Shown here piece after piece: positions 46,177-57,761 of a stretch of DNA of 64,000 bases. Each line of letters opens with the position of its first letter. Within the stretch, counting starts at the first letter, position 1. The translations under genes and the position numbers were made by a program. The notes under the pieces are model-generated. The model was given only the letters and a program-made list of their open reading frames with translations. It made no database searches and was not told the origin of the DNA. Source of the DNA: Agapanthus africanus (Eukaryota; Streptophyta; Magnoliopsida; Asparagales; Amaryllidaceae); NCBI GenBank assembly GCA_030015575.1, contig CM057337.1:380207582-380271581 (forward strand). Reading direction: 5' to 3'.

Positions 46177-47013
46177 GCAACTCTAAAATCTAGTGGTCAC
46201 CTAAGTCAAGTCTCTAGACCGCTCCTAACTGGCAGACGACAAGTCGCAAGATTAATCCTCTACTGCCTCTTTGTCCCTCCTGTGGCCAGGTAAGTGCCAG
46301 GTAAGTAGGAGGTTCTCCACTACGTAAGTAGTGGGCCTAATTAAGTAACCACTTGCCTTAGACACACTTGCCTTAAACACTACAAAAGAAACGCGGATAA
46401 GAAATAGATTACCCACGACCTTCTCCTGTCCTAAGTAAGCGCGACGGTCCTTAGAGTCATGTCAAGATAATTTTTAGTTAATGAGGGTAATGCGGATGCA
46501 GTTTTGTGATTTTCGGGGCTTAGGAAGGGTAATGAACTCCCCACCTAATCTGAATTTGGTCTTTGCCCTTTAATTTCCGTATTAAAAATGCAAACAACCA
46601 AGATCAAACACGCACAATTTTTATTTTTGCGGCGTTGCGAATTTTTGCAAAGAAACCTGCAGAAATTGGTTAATGGAGCAGATAGAGAAAGAGATAAGAA
46701 AGTCAGAGAGGACCTGAGAACTTTTGGTGCAGCGAAGCCTTAGCCACGCCGCGGAACGGCTGCAATGAGCGTTTTATACCATGGAAGCGCGGTCTGTTAT
46801 CAAGATCACTGCACAAAAATTCTTGCAGCAGCTCCTGTTCACTTCCTAAGCTCTGTGGAATATTCAGAAAAATTGTCCACTTGCTCCACAGATTCCAGAT
46901 TTCCTCGCAACAAATCACAACAAATTGTTTAGTGTTTGTGCGAATTTTGATCTAAAATTTTTGATGGAATAAAATTTTCGACTCAAATTTCAAAAACGAA
47001 CAAATTAGCAGAC
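46177..47013 (-). other. E2 leader
   Basis: Non-coding sequence between the primer site and gag on the minus strand. The only open frames are short and unlike known proteins. I see no clear structure beyond a stretch of TAAGTRRGYGYG-like short repeats near 46300-46440. Confidence 0.5.
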
Positions 47014-47032
47014 GATCCCCGGCAACGGTGCC
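47014..47032 (-). other. E2 primer-binding site, tRNA-Asp type
   Basis: The minus strand reads GGCACCGTTGCCGGGGATC three bases from the LTR end, matching the tRNA-Asp-type site of Athila elements. Confidence 0.85.
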
Positions 47033-47035
47033 CTT

Positions 47036-48842
47036 TGATTGAATGATTCTCGGTGTGTAGGTAGAAAATGTATAGAAATCACAACCGAAGAAATTTGTAA
47101 ATCGCAATCAATAAGGATGTCAATTGTAGGTTCGTTAGCGAGTGCGGATCGTCCACAGGGAAAGTGAGATTTGATCGTATTTGTTTTAGTTGAATTGAAA
47201 ATTAAAAGATAAAAGAAAAGAGAATTCGATTCAAGATTTAAAAGTGAATTTCAAGAATTATCAAAATCTCGATCTAATATCAAGAATACTCAAAATCAAG
47301 AATCAAGAATCATCCAATTGAGTTAGTTATCAAGATTTGTAATGAGGTTCATAGGAATCGATCGAATCGATAGTGAGGATGAAGACTTGTGATTACGTAT
47401 TCTTATCCTTTGATGATTTGTTACTAGATCGATGACGATCAACGAGAATTAGGGATCTCTTGCGAAAACTAGGGTTTCATCATCTATCCCTTGTCCTTTC
47501 GTTGATTTTCATTCACATTCTAGCCTCTAGGAAATTCAAACATCGATTGTTGATCACTAATTAAGAGCGAAAACATTCAAGAAAGGATCTCGCTCGAAAC
47601 TAGGTCGTCGATGATTCAATTTACTAGAGTTTACAAAACTCATAGAACATAAGAATTGTACAAGAATCTAATCATCATCAACAATCAATTTTCTCGATTC
47701 CTCCACGAGCGGAGTTTTTACTCAAGCATCATAACAAAGAAAACAATCAAGAATTGAGATCTCATCATAATGGTCAAATATAAAGAAAAGCAAGATTAAG
47801 AAATTTCACCTTTTATTATTCAACAATTCCGTTACAATTCGCTGAAGAACTACAAGAATTGAGTAAAGAACTCGATCGTCGAATTAGCTTCGCATCGTTT
47901 CCTTGAGTCGCGGATCGTCTTGAATCACTTGCTCGGTTGAAGATCGGCGTCGCTTCTAAAAGGGTGAAGGCTTCTTACTTGAATTGTACTCGGAGATCTT
48001 GAATTGATCAAATTGTGTCACTCAATTTTATTTGGATCTACAATTTTCCCTCCACTTTTAACAACTATTCAACAATCTTGGGAGTGAAGCCTTAGGGTCC
48101 TTTTTATAGCTTTGATTAGGATTAGCTTCACTTGTATGCTTGATTGTTAGGAAGAAGTTTCTAGAATTAGTTAGTTAGAGCTAGCTTCTTTAATAAGCTT
48201 GGAGGTTAGGAAAAAGCTTCTAGGCTTAGGTAGTTAAGTGGCTTGCTTAAGAAGCTTGGAAGTGTTTAGCTTGTACAAAATGCTTTGCTGTTCGGACAGA
48301 AGCTTCTGGTGTTCTCTGGAATTTGGAGTGGCTTAAATGAGTGTGGCCCTTGAAAGGAGAAACCTGACATGAAGAATTGCTGACGTCATCACCACGTGGC
48401 CGTGGATCCGCCGCGGGAAGGCCCTTCTGGCCGCGGATCCGCGGCCCTTTGGTTGCCTCTGTGCATGGAATTTCCTGTAATGCTTGGTGCTGACTGTAGG
48501 TGTATTTTCTGATGTGTGGATTATTATAATTCTCTCTAGGTCACTGCCAGATCTCAAGTCTTGGACTTGGCGTATTTTTATCGGCACTTTTGACAGTTTT
48601 GGCTCTTTTCCTGGAATTTCCTGCACAGATTCTCGAGACAAGTGTTGCGCCACACAAAGATAATGCGTGAAATGATAAACACTCAATTTCCCTCAATGTG
48701 CCGGTTAAAATACATAACACAAGTTATTTGGTATTTTACAGTCAATTTGCTAATATGTGCTATATTCATACCGAACAACTTTAGATGATTGCAAATGGTA
48801 GGGAAATTGATGTGTTAAAAATGCAATATTTTTGACTGATCA
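47036..48842 (-). repeat. E2 5' LTR
   Basis: 1.8 kb. The minus strand starts TGATCAGTCAAAAATATTGC and ends CATTCAATCA beside the primer site. Its TATA box is at 48100-48108 (minus) and a copy of the heat-shock-element match lies near 48150. GGCGC at 48843-48847 is the right TSD. Confidence 0.86.
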
Positions 48843-50011
48843 GGCGCCGTTGCCGGCGATGGCGTAATTATTTTCTTTTTGTAATTTCGGGTTAATATAA
48901 AATCATAAAAATCATAAAAATTGAACAAATAAAAAATTATAAAAAATTTATCATCTTGTTATTCTTTGAAGGGTGTTTCGTTTGAATTGTGCAGGATCGA
49001 CGAGCGAATTCAGATTTGGAAAAATCCAGAGACCAAAACTGAAAACAGTAGATCTGAACAACAGAGGGGTACCACAACAGAGCAACAGAAGAAGTTTGGT
49101 GGCCTGATCCTTCGTTTTGCCCGCGTTTCCGCCGACAGAAGCTACATTTCGCCGCGGATCTTCCGCTCTCTGCTGACGTCAGCACGAGAAAATCTCTCTG
49201 TAAGCTTTCTTTTCTTCTCTGTAACCCCCTTATCTCCTCTGAAAATTTTTCCTCCAGGGTTCTTTGAGCAAAAACTTCTCCCCTTCTCCAATAACTTGAT
49301 CTTGTGCAGGATTCTTTGCGACGCAAAATAAAAATTTTTATTGCAAATGTTTGATTGTGTTTACTGCTTTGCATATTTAAAATTGACTTTAAGGGGCTTT
49401 TACACCAATCCAGATTGGGTGGGGATTTCATTTCCCTTCCTAAGACCCCAAAAATCACATAAAGCATATTGCATTAACCATCGAGTTAAATTAAAAAATA
49501 TTAGACTCAGCCTTAAGCACTGTCGCGCTCAATAGGACAAAGGAATAGTTGTAGGCATCGATCATTTATCTAAACTAGACTTTGTGGTGCCTAGGCTAGT
49601 TAGGTGGGGAAAGGTAACTTTAAAAGGCCCGTCTCACGGTGATTCGTGAGCGGATCCCTCATTTCTCTACTTGTGCTTATCTGGCCACATTTGGCGGTGA
49701 AGAGGCGATTTGAGGTCCTCACAATTTGCCCTTTGGAATAGTTAGGAGCAGTCTAGATGACCTAGGTGACCCTAGATCTAGGCTTGATTGTGCATTTTGT
49801 GATTGATTGAACGTGTGTCTAAGCCTTTTATTGAAAATCTTTTTGCAAAAAGCTCTTTATATAAAAAAAAACAAAAGAAAATTTTTATAAAAACTTGTCA
49901 CTTGTCGCTAAGAAATCCATTGCACCCCACTTGCACCAATTTCCTTCCATTGACGTTTTCTTATCCCTACCTTCTGTTTTTCACCTTTTGACTACACTAC
50001 CTCTTTAGTGT
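48843..50011 (+). other. E1 primer site continuation and leader
   Basis: GGCGCCGTTGCCGG at 48843 resumes the E1 primer site after E2. The leader that follows is non-coding and AT-rich at first. Two CAG sites after pyrimidine-rich or TTGTG stretches (TTGTGCAG near 48993 and 49308) and a CTCTGTAAGC near 49197 look like splice signals, but this is weak. An unlabelled stretch near 49500-49800 shows nothing recognisable. Confidence 0.55.
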
Positions 50012-53000
50012 ATGTCCGGTTGGACTAGGGACACTAGTTCCCGTTCAGTCCGTGTCTCGTTAGTACCGACTGACGACGCTTTCGACTCCGAAGTCGAAAT
50101 TCCTTCCACTTCTTTACTTTCACCTTCATATTCTTCGTCTTCTAAGGAGATGTCGGGATTTGATCCTAACAACCCCTTACCCGCGGGACTGATTCCACCT
50201 CCACTAGGTGCGAATAACCCACAACACCCACCTGTTGAAGCGCCCCAACGAATCGCGCTCCAGGATCTTTTCTACCCCATCCTCACAGCTTTACAAACTT
50301 GTCTTTCACTTCCACCGGCTAATGGGGATAACTTTGAGATCAAACCCCACTTCTTCAATATATTGCCCAAATTTCACGGGCTGGGATCCGAAGATGCCTA
50401 CATCTTCATAAACAAATTCAAGAATGTTTGCGCAATGATGAAGACAACACAACTTTCTGATGATGCTATAAGGTTACGTGACATTCCATTCACCTTATGT
50501 GACCTAGCCGAGAAACGGTTATATAGCACAGCATCACACTCGATAAAAAATTGGGAAGAGTTTGTTAAAACTTTTCTAAAAAAGTTTTACCCACATCACA
50601 AGACCGCGAGAATTCGCAATGAGATTATTCAATTTTCCCAGCTTCCTTCCGAACCTTTTTGGAAGTGTTTTGAAAGATTTAAAGAACTACTTGTTCAATG
50701 TCCTCACCACGGTATCGAGAATTGGCAACTTTGCTAAACTTTATACGAAGGATTGAACCCAGCAACTAAGCAGTTGTTGGAAACCATTTGTCAAGCTCAC
50801 TTTCTTACAAAATCAAGCGAGGAAGCTTGGCAGTTTCTCGACGATCTTGCTGAACAAACTCTTCAGTGGGAAAGCACTAAGACTACCTCATCTACTTCAT
50901 CAGGTCTGTCTAGGGCAGGCATACATCAACTCGACATGTCGATTGCAATGAAGGCCAAAATGGCCGCACTTACGAAAAAGATAGAAGCAATTGAGACCAA
51001 ATTCTCATCGCCTTCTCCTGCCCCTGCTTTACCCCTACGCACTGTTTGCGCTTGTTGTTCAGATCCATCCCATCTTACTGAAGAGTGTCCTTACAATCTA
51101 CCTGTTCAAGGATAAGATCAAGTTAATGCCGCCTTTCAGCGAAGACAAAGAAATGATCCATACTCTTCGACTTATAATCCTGGTTGGAGGAGCCACCCAA
51201 ATTTTTCTTGGAATCAAAATCAACAATTCCAAGACAATAACAACTTTGAAAGGCATCCTTCTCCACAACAACAAGCACCTCAACAAACTCAATACCGGCA
51301 ACCTTTCCAACCACAACCTTACCCAAACCAAATGAATAATTTTGTACCCAACAACTCTTATCCTCAAAACAATTTGGTTCAACCAAATGATGATAAGGTT
51401 TTCTCGCTAGAACGAAGTCTAGATGCATTTTTAAAACAATCTATACAATCTGCAGCAAGGTTGGAAACTTCCATTCAGTCTTTGGTGCAAAACAGTGCTT
51501 CACATGATCAAAGTATCAAATCGATCGAGGCCCAAATTGCACAACGAAATGCTGCGTTGAGCGAGCGAGAAAAGGGAAAGCATCCATCTCAACCATTGCC
51601 AAATCCCGGTCACACACACAACGCACATGTTGCTTATGAACAACAAAATCATAATGTAAATGCTGTGACCGTGTTGAGATCTGGAAGAGTGTTGCACAAT
51701 AATGTGGGTATTAGTGATGAAACCCCTGCCGGTGCTTCTTCTTCATCTTCATCTTCTTCGTTAGAGCCTATTCTTCATTCTTCACAAGGCTCTACTTCTT
51801 CTAATTCGAACGGACCCACATCTCACTTCACGAACACACCAACACTGAGACCCGTTCCAACTCCGAAATCTACACCACACACATTGGACTCAACAAATTT
51901 TCAAAATGTTCCATTTCCAAACAGGTTGAGATCCAATAAACCAACTCCACAAATGGAGTTAATTGTGGAGTTATTCAAATAGGTTAGCATAAACATACCT
52001 CTCTTGGATGCAATCCAACAAGTTCCTTCTTATGCGAAAATCTTAAAAGGCTTATGCACCATGAAGAGAAAGTCTCAGATACCCAAGAAAGTGCTCGTAG
52101 CTAGTGCCGTGATCAATGCTATTACCCAACCTCAACCTTTGCCCCAAAAATGAAAGGACCCTAGCTGTCCTACAATTTCAATAACAATTGGGGATAAGAA
52201 CATCAATCGAGCACTTTTAGATCTTGGTTCCAGTGTTAACTTGCTTCCCTATTCCGTTTATGAGCAATTAGGTGTGGGAGAGTTGAAACCCACTCATTGT
52301 ACTCTCCAAATAGCTGATCGATCCGTCACCCATTCTAGGGGTGAGTTAGAGGATGTGTTGATCAAAGTAGTGGACTTCAGATTCACCGTTGATTTCATTG
52401 TTACGGACACACAGCCTGTGGCTAACCCACGGAATCGAATTCCGATGATCCTCGGTCGACCATATTTGGCCACTTCCAATGCTGTAATCAATTGTCGCAA
52501 TGGCTCTATGGCTCTATCCTTCAGGAAGATGTCAAGTGAGTTCAACAATCACAAGATAGGAAGTCTGCCCTCCGTGCCTAAAGCTAGTATACGTGATGTT
52601 TGCTCGATCCACGAAATCACGCAGGAGGACTGTGAGCTTGAAAAATGTCTGTTCGATCACAGCAGTTTTGACGCCACTAGTGCGTTCCTCCTTAAATCTG
52701 ACACAGTTTGCACAACCGATAACGATTATGAGTGTTCCACTTTTTCGGACGATTTTGAAGAATCACCACCCGAGTTTGAGTCCTTTGAATTTTCGGATGA
52801 GTTAGTTGAACCATCCGACTCGGTTGCTTACAGTGATTTCGAACCATTTATGGAATCTTTCGAGTTCGAGACAGTTTCACCAATTTTACCTTCAATTGTT
52901 CCACCTCCAAAACTCAAACTCAAGCTGTTGCCGTTTCACTCTAAATACGCTTACTTGGGTGAGAATGAGACCCTTCCTGTTATCATCTCGGCATCTTAAG

Positions 53001-53220
53001 CTCTTGAGCAAGAGAAAGCTCCATTAATTGTCTTACAAAACAACCGGCAAGCTTTTAGCTGGACTATGGCGGAAATCAAGGAGATTAGTTCCCTCATAAT
53101 TGAACATCATATACATATGATGGATGATGCCAAGCCAGTAAAGGATCCACAGAAATACCTCGAGGATTTTGTGGTTAATCGACCTCCACCTATAAAAGTT
53201 GAACCACCACCTTTTCTTCT
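50012..53220 (+). pseudogene. E1 gag and aspartic protease region (broken)
   Basis: Fossil coding region in plus orientation. The first open stretch (50012-50737) has a Ser-rich N-terminus and the plant Ty3/gypsy gag domain: LPKFHGLGSEDAYIFINKF, IPFTLCDLAEKRLY, KNWEEFVKTFLKKFYPHHKT, ERFKELLVQCPHHGI. A CCHC-like knuckle (CACCSDPSHLTEECP) lies near 51045-51090. Next comes a region with LERSLDAFLKQSIQ and SIKSIEAQIAQRNA, then the protease motif ALLDLGSSVNLLPYSVYEQL near 52210-52270 and PMILGRPYLATSNAVINC. An acidic linker and LPFHSKYAYLGENETLPVII follow. No complete polymerase domain is seen. It has a few breaks. Confidence 0.8.
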
Positions 53221-53931
53221 AATAAAGTACGAGAATGCCAATATTCCACTCATTTCTCGAGGATTTTGTGATTATTCACATTCCCGTTTTTATTTATCAT
53301 CACCTCTTATCTCCTCACATTCATGCAAATCCTTTCCTTACCACCACGTATCTCTTCACTTCTTCTTCTTGGCACTTTATGACATGTTCCTCCACCGACC
53401 TATACGTTACACTGATAAATTCTTCAACTGGTTGGTGTTAACTTTTGGTCTTTGCAAAACTTGGCATTAACTTGTAACATTGTTTAAGTCGAGTTTGGGG
53501 GGGGGGGTGTATAATTTGGCTTTCAAAAATAACATATAAAATAATAATAATAATAATTTAAAAATAAAAAAAAAAATAATTTTGAGTATTTTTTTAAATT
53601 TTATGATTTTAAAATAAATTTCTTATTTGCAAATAAATCTCCCTTTTTAGAGGGGTTTATTTGCAAATACCATCACACTTCCCCCTATATAAATAACCCA
53701 GACCTTTCTTTCTGATCCCAAACCCTAATTTCATCTTCTAAAAAACCCTAGCCGCCGCCGCTTCAATTTTTGTACCTCGATCTCGTCCTCCCGCCGCGGA
53801 AACGCCGCCCAGAGCCATTCCCGACTGCGCAAGCTCCGTGCCTACGTGTCTTCACCCCCTGATTTTTTTAAGGGAGGTTCGATCTCTCAAAACCCTTTCT
53901 GTTTTTAATTTTGTAGATCGTAGCTTACCTG
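53221..53931 (+). promoter_or_regulatory. Promoter-like block between protease region and third ORF of E1
   Basis: Contains an 11-G run in GTCGAGTTTGGGG... (53497-53507), which resembles an internal polypurine tract; an AT-rich stretch; a perfect 14-bp inverted repeat TATTTGCAAATAAA/TTTATTTGCAAATA (53624-53637 and 53656-53669); the TATA-like TATATAAATA (53686-53695); a leader-like AACCCTAATTTC and GCCGCCGCCGC stretch; and TTTTTAATTTTGTAG (acceptor-like AG at 53915-53916) 15 bases before the ATG at 53932. Function is inferred from layout. Confidence 0.5.
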
Positions 53932-54888
53932 ATGGCACACAATATGCATCTTGAACGTGACTTTTCACAAATTTTTTCATATACGGTGTATGGAAGTTAT
54001 TTTGCAAATGAGATAGCACGAAGGGGTTGGAACTTTTTGATATATAATCACCCTAACGCTTATGCACTTCCGGAAGTAGTCACTCGTTTTTACGAGAGTA
54101 TGGAAGATGGGTGTCTCACCTATTTCGGCTTTATAAAATTGCAGTGGGATGATAGGGAAATTATCATCGATAGGGACATTATACATGAAGTCACATTAAT
54201 CGCTCGGATACCCGCTCATGACCAACCATTACAATTTGAGGATTACATGCCCTTGATGGGCAATGATTGCTCGAGGGTGCCGCGGAAGAGGATCCAAGCG
54301 AGAACCCTTTTCGCCAATGTTTTAACTGTGTGCCGATGGGCACAAAACAATATTTTTGGAAGCTCTCACAACACCACATTTTTTACATCCTCCCTGCATA
54401 TTGTGCACACACTCATGACAAGAAACCCTCATTTCGACATGTGCACGGTTCTACTAAACTCTATTGGTGCGGGCGGGAGAGCCACAAATTACCATTGTCC
54501 CATGCTTGTTACACAATTGTGTCGATATTTCCTCCCCGTGGAGGAGTTCGAATTTTACATGCTTGGAGGCATACCCGTCAGGCCTCTCATTGAGGGCATT
54601 TCTACGTCCTATACACGATTGACGGATGTGTGGTCAAGAACTGAACCGGCGGAGCACGTGCCCGCCCGTACACCTATCTTTAGCTCTACCGCGAGCGAAA
54701 GAGAACTCACTCCTTTAGAACATGCACATTTGATGCGGAGAGCTGTTAGGAGGATAGATGAGTTAAGGGGGATATCGAGGGAGCATGATCGGCGGTTGAC
54801 TGAGGTGGAGCAGGGGACCCGAACCCGGCTGGCTAGGGAGGACTGTTCCCGTTCACGCTCAAGGGAGCAGCGTGGGGCCGAGCAGTGA
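53932..54888 (+). CDS. Third ORF of E1 (Athila ORF in env position), open, 318 codons
   Basis: A continuous frame downstream of the protease region, in the position where Athila elements carry an env-like or extra ORF. The middle part (about residues 35-190) resembles the 'putative plant transposon protein' / ATHILA ORF families: ARRGWNFLIYNH, FYESMEDG, RDIIHEVTLIARIPAHDQ, RARTLFANVLTVCRWAQNN-like spacing, then LHIVHTLMTRNPHFDMCTVL. The C-terminal third is charged, with MRRAVRRIDELRGISREHDR (likely coiled coil) and an Arg/Ser tail. No signal peptide or membrane segment is visible, so it does not look like an envelope glycoprotein. The ATG at 53932 was chosen because it directly follows the acceptor-like site. 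The frame looks whole within an otherwise broken element. Its function is unknown; family assignment is from memory of motif spacing. Confidence 0.6.
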   Translation: MAHNMHLERDFSQIFSYTVYGSYFANEIARRGWNFLIYNHPNAYALPEVVTRFYESMEDGCLTYFGFIKLQWDDREIIIDRDIIHEVTLIARIPAHDQPLQFEDYMPLMGNDCSRVPRKRIQARTLFANVLTVCRWAQNNIFGSSHNTTFFTSSLHIVHTLMTRNPHFDMCTVLLNSIGAGGRATNYHCPMLVTQLCRYFLPVEEFEFYMLGGIPVRPLIEGISTSYTRLTDVWSRTEPAEHVPARTPIFSSTASERELTPLEHAHLMRRAVRRIDELRGISREHDRRLTEVEQGTRTRLAREDCSRSRSREQRGAEQ

Positions 54889-56309
54889 GGGCACTGCTTG
54901 TGATAAGTTTGGAGGAGTTGGTGGTTGTAAATAGTTATCTTTTGTATTGCATAATTTTTGTATATATTTTTCTTTTTCTTTTGCATGTTTAAATTCTGCA
55001 CTGCATCTATATAAAAAATCATAAAAATTGAAAAAATGAAAAAAAAATATAAAAATATAAAAATCAAACAAAAACTGAAATATTTGAAAAATTATAAAAA
55101 TTGAAAAATTAAATTATGGCCATAATTGACTTGAATTTGACAAGAAGGTTAACTAGTTAGGAACAACTAGATCTTAGACTTAGTAAATTAAAAACCCTAA
55201 AAATAACCTTTCTTAAAATTTAACGGTCGAAAATATATGTCTTTGTAGTTTACTTAGAAATGGGCAAATTTTAAGTTCACTTCTTAGGCTAAGTCAAAAT
55301 AAAGGAAGAGTATTGAAAATTCTATTAAAGTGTAAGTCTGAAAAAGAATCCCTAAGCTTAAGTCTAAATTCTGAAAATATATACCCTACAATTTTCACAA
55401 ACATGAACCTTGAAACTTGGAATAGTAGAAGAAAGCTTGAAATGCTCTTGTCTAAAGTCCTTAGTATGAAGGAAAATGAAATAAAAATACAAGTGTGAAT
55501 AAAGAGATAAAAAAATGAACACTGGTTTTTGTAATTACTTAAGGCTGCATAAATAGAAAAAATATTTAGCGAGGGTGCTTTATCACCTAGTGCCTTAGAC
55601 CAACTTGTTTGGGAGTCACTACTAAAGCCTTAGGTGTTACAAGACTAGGAATTACGCCTTAATGTGCAAACACATTTTGTAATCGGTCGTTAGTACCTCA
55701 AGAAGTATTAACGGTCGCATGAAGGATTCGTGAACAATTTCATCTAAAAATTCACCAATTGAAAAGTACTTTGGATGATGGACAAGAGTATAATAGCTTG
55801 ATTTGAATATCCAAGTATAGGGGTGATATATACACACACGTAGAGGTATATGATTGGGGTTCGGATGAGAGATAGGAATGAAAAATAGGACTTATATCTT
55901 TAGTAGAGATGATAAAAATTCCTAAGTTGAGATGGAACCTTAGAAGGAAAATTCAAAAGATGCTAAAAACTAAGTAAATTTACAGAACATATACAATCTT
56001 AAGTTAAATGATAAGGAAGCGTAAAAAATACGGGTTGATAATTTCTGAGTTAAAGATAATAGAATTCCTTGTTAGAAAACCGAATTGGAGAATAAAAGTC
56101 AATAGGCCGAATTGATAGGATTTTGTGGGAAGTATCCGCTGAAAACCTTCAGGAGACAACACTCCTCCTACTAGGGACACCTAGAGGTTTAACGGCTTGT
56201 TGAACGAGCTCAGTGCAATCGTATTTCCCTGCGAAAGTGAGGCTAGGTCTTTTTCGAGAATAAAACTAGTTTTGCTCGAGGACGAGCAAAAGATAAGTTT
56301 GGGGGTATT
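54889..56309 (+). other. E1 3' untranslated region with polypurine tract
   Basis: Non-coding and AT-rich at first. From about 55560 it matches E2's 3' region in reverse. The hairpin GCTCG-AGGA-CGAGC (56274-56287) is followed by AAAAGATAAGTTTGGGGGTATT, the Athila-type polypurine tract, directly before the LTR start TGTTCATATC at 56310. Confidence 0.75.
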
Positions 56310-57761
56310 TGTTCATATCATAATTTTGCATTATTATATTCCCCATTCTTATTCATTTTACAAATAAACAGGTGTTTTTGATCCATGTCTACTACATAGT
56401 TGCAGGTTACAGGTTCTCGGAACAAAACAGTGAAAATGATGAAAAGGCGCTATAAAGTGAGATTTCGACCAACAAATAGAGAATCTTTATCGTGCCTACA
56501 GTTTGAAGAACAAACGAAGATCAATGAACAAGTTCACAAAGTACAAAGGCAGCGCAAGATTCAAGACTTCAACACGAAACAAATGGTAAAAGTCTACAAC
56601 ATTCTGCACTGTGGAAATCTCGAAGAAACTAGCAGACATTCTGAAGAACCAAAGGGATGAAAAGTCAAGTAAAAGCAACATGAAAATTACCAGGGAAACA
56701 GAAGCCAAAGTCCCTACCATATGGGTGCGAATCTACGGCCAAACAGGGCTTTTGGCCGCGGTTCCGCGGCCATGATGAGCGTGTGTCGGTGCTAAAAAAG
56801 TCGGCGGTAGCGGTGCGTTGATTAAGCTTTTTAGGGTAATTTTGTAAATGCAGATAGGGATCAAATGTAACCCTAGGGTTTCTATGATCTATAAATAGAA
56901 ACCCTAATGCTCTTTTTGGAGCATGCCACTTCTTTTGTCTCATTTTAATTATCAAAATTCAGAATTCCAATTCCTTTAATGTTTGAAGAGAGCATCAAAT
57001 AAAAGATAAAGTAAGTTTTTCCTTTCATTGCCCTAGTTAATTTCCTTTCTGCCCTAGTATAACTTTTATTTATCTGCCCTACTTTAGATTTTATTGATCT
57101 GCCGTAGATTAGATAACTAGGTTATTAAAAACAATCAATTGAAAAAATGAAATCTTTTAATTCCCTAATGAGTGAGTTGTTCCTCACTTGTTAGGGTTAG
57201 GAATAGGAAAGGTTTGATAAATGAAAATCTCTCACCCCTTTCTTGCCCATCATACATTTTAATAGGGCTCTATGCATACATACACACACCGCTCACTACG
57301 GTACCCTATTCTACGAGGTAGCTGTGATACCATAGTTTAAAAGACCGGTTGTGTATGTTTTCCATGAAGGTTAGGATAAGAATTGAGAAAGGACGGACAA
57401 GGACCTAGAGGAAGAAACATAGTATCTTCCCGATGGTACTAATCCACTATATTATTTATTACCATAACACCTAAATAGATCTTAATTAGGGCATAGGAAG
57501 TGGTGAGGAAAATATTGAATTTCCGAACTTAACCTAATCCTAACCCTAGCAAGGTTTTAATCCTAGTCTAAATCAACCTTATTTTTTAGTGATAATCCAA
57601 TCCACCACAATTAGAATTAACTTGTTAGAACAAAAAGAAAATACACAAAATCCCTGTGGACCGACCCGTACTCAACGGCTAGCTACCAAGCGACGCCATT
57701 CTTGATTGCGGTAAATTCTTTGATTCATCTTTTGAAAGCGCGCGCAACATATAAACAATCA
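56310..57761 (+). repeat. E1 3' LTR
   Basis: 1.45 kb, the partner of 27701-29150, with TATA box 56890-56898 and start-region hairpin 56907-56924. It ends AAACAATCA and is followed by TGCGG, the right TSD. Confidence 0.86.

Larger units (their letters stand above)
29159..48842 (-). mobile_element. Athila-like Ty3/gypsy element E2 (broken, contains C3)
   Basis: A minus-strand element with LTRs 29159-31011 (3' LTR) and 47036-48842 (5' LTR), a primer site at 47014-47032 reading GGCACCGTTGCCGGGGATC, and a polypurine tract at about 31013-31026. Gag and protease segments are found on both sides of copia C3. No reverse transcriptase or integrase is visible in the 5.4 kb of its own interior. A perfect TSD, GGCGC, flanks it. 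LTR divergence is about 10 differences in the first 280 bases, lower than in the older copia chain. It is broken, with several breaks. Confidence 0.82.
27701..57761 (+). mobile_element. Athila-like Ty3/gypsy element E1 (broken, contains E2)
   Basis: A plus-strand element with 1.45-kb LTRs at 27701-29150 and 56310-57761, a tRNA-Asp-type primer site (TGGCGC... resumed as GGCGCCGTTGCCGG after E2), gag and protease regions, a third open frame and a 3' polypurine tract. No reverse transcriptase, RNase H or integrase domain is visible, so it looks non-autonomous. E2 sits in its primer site with a perfect 5-bp TSD. The two LTRs differ by a few percent by eye. It carries a few breaks in gag-protease. 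Assignment to Athila rests on the PBS, the protease motif LLDLGSSVNLLPYSVYEQLG and the polypurine context. Confidence 0.8.

Noticed and set aside
53530-53600. A-rich run as a retrocopy poly-A tail
   Set aside because: It is part of a mixed AT-rich stretch inside E1 with no TSD or SINE/LINE sequence in front of it.
53932-54888. Third ORF of E1 as a host gene
   Set aside because: It lies between the protease region and polypurine tract of an LTR element in the usual Athila position and resembles known plant transposon ORFs. It is kept as part of the element.
53932-54888. Third ORF as a true envelope glycoprotein
   Set aside because: No signal peptide, membrane segment or cysteine-rich ectodomain is visible. 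'Env position' is only a location.
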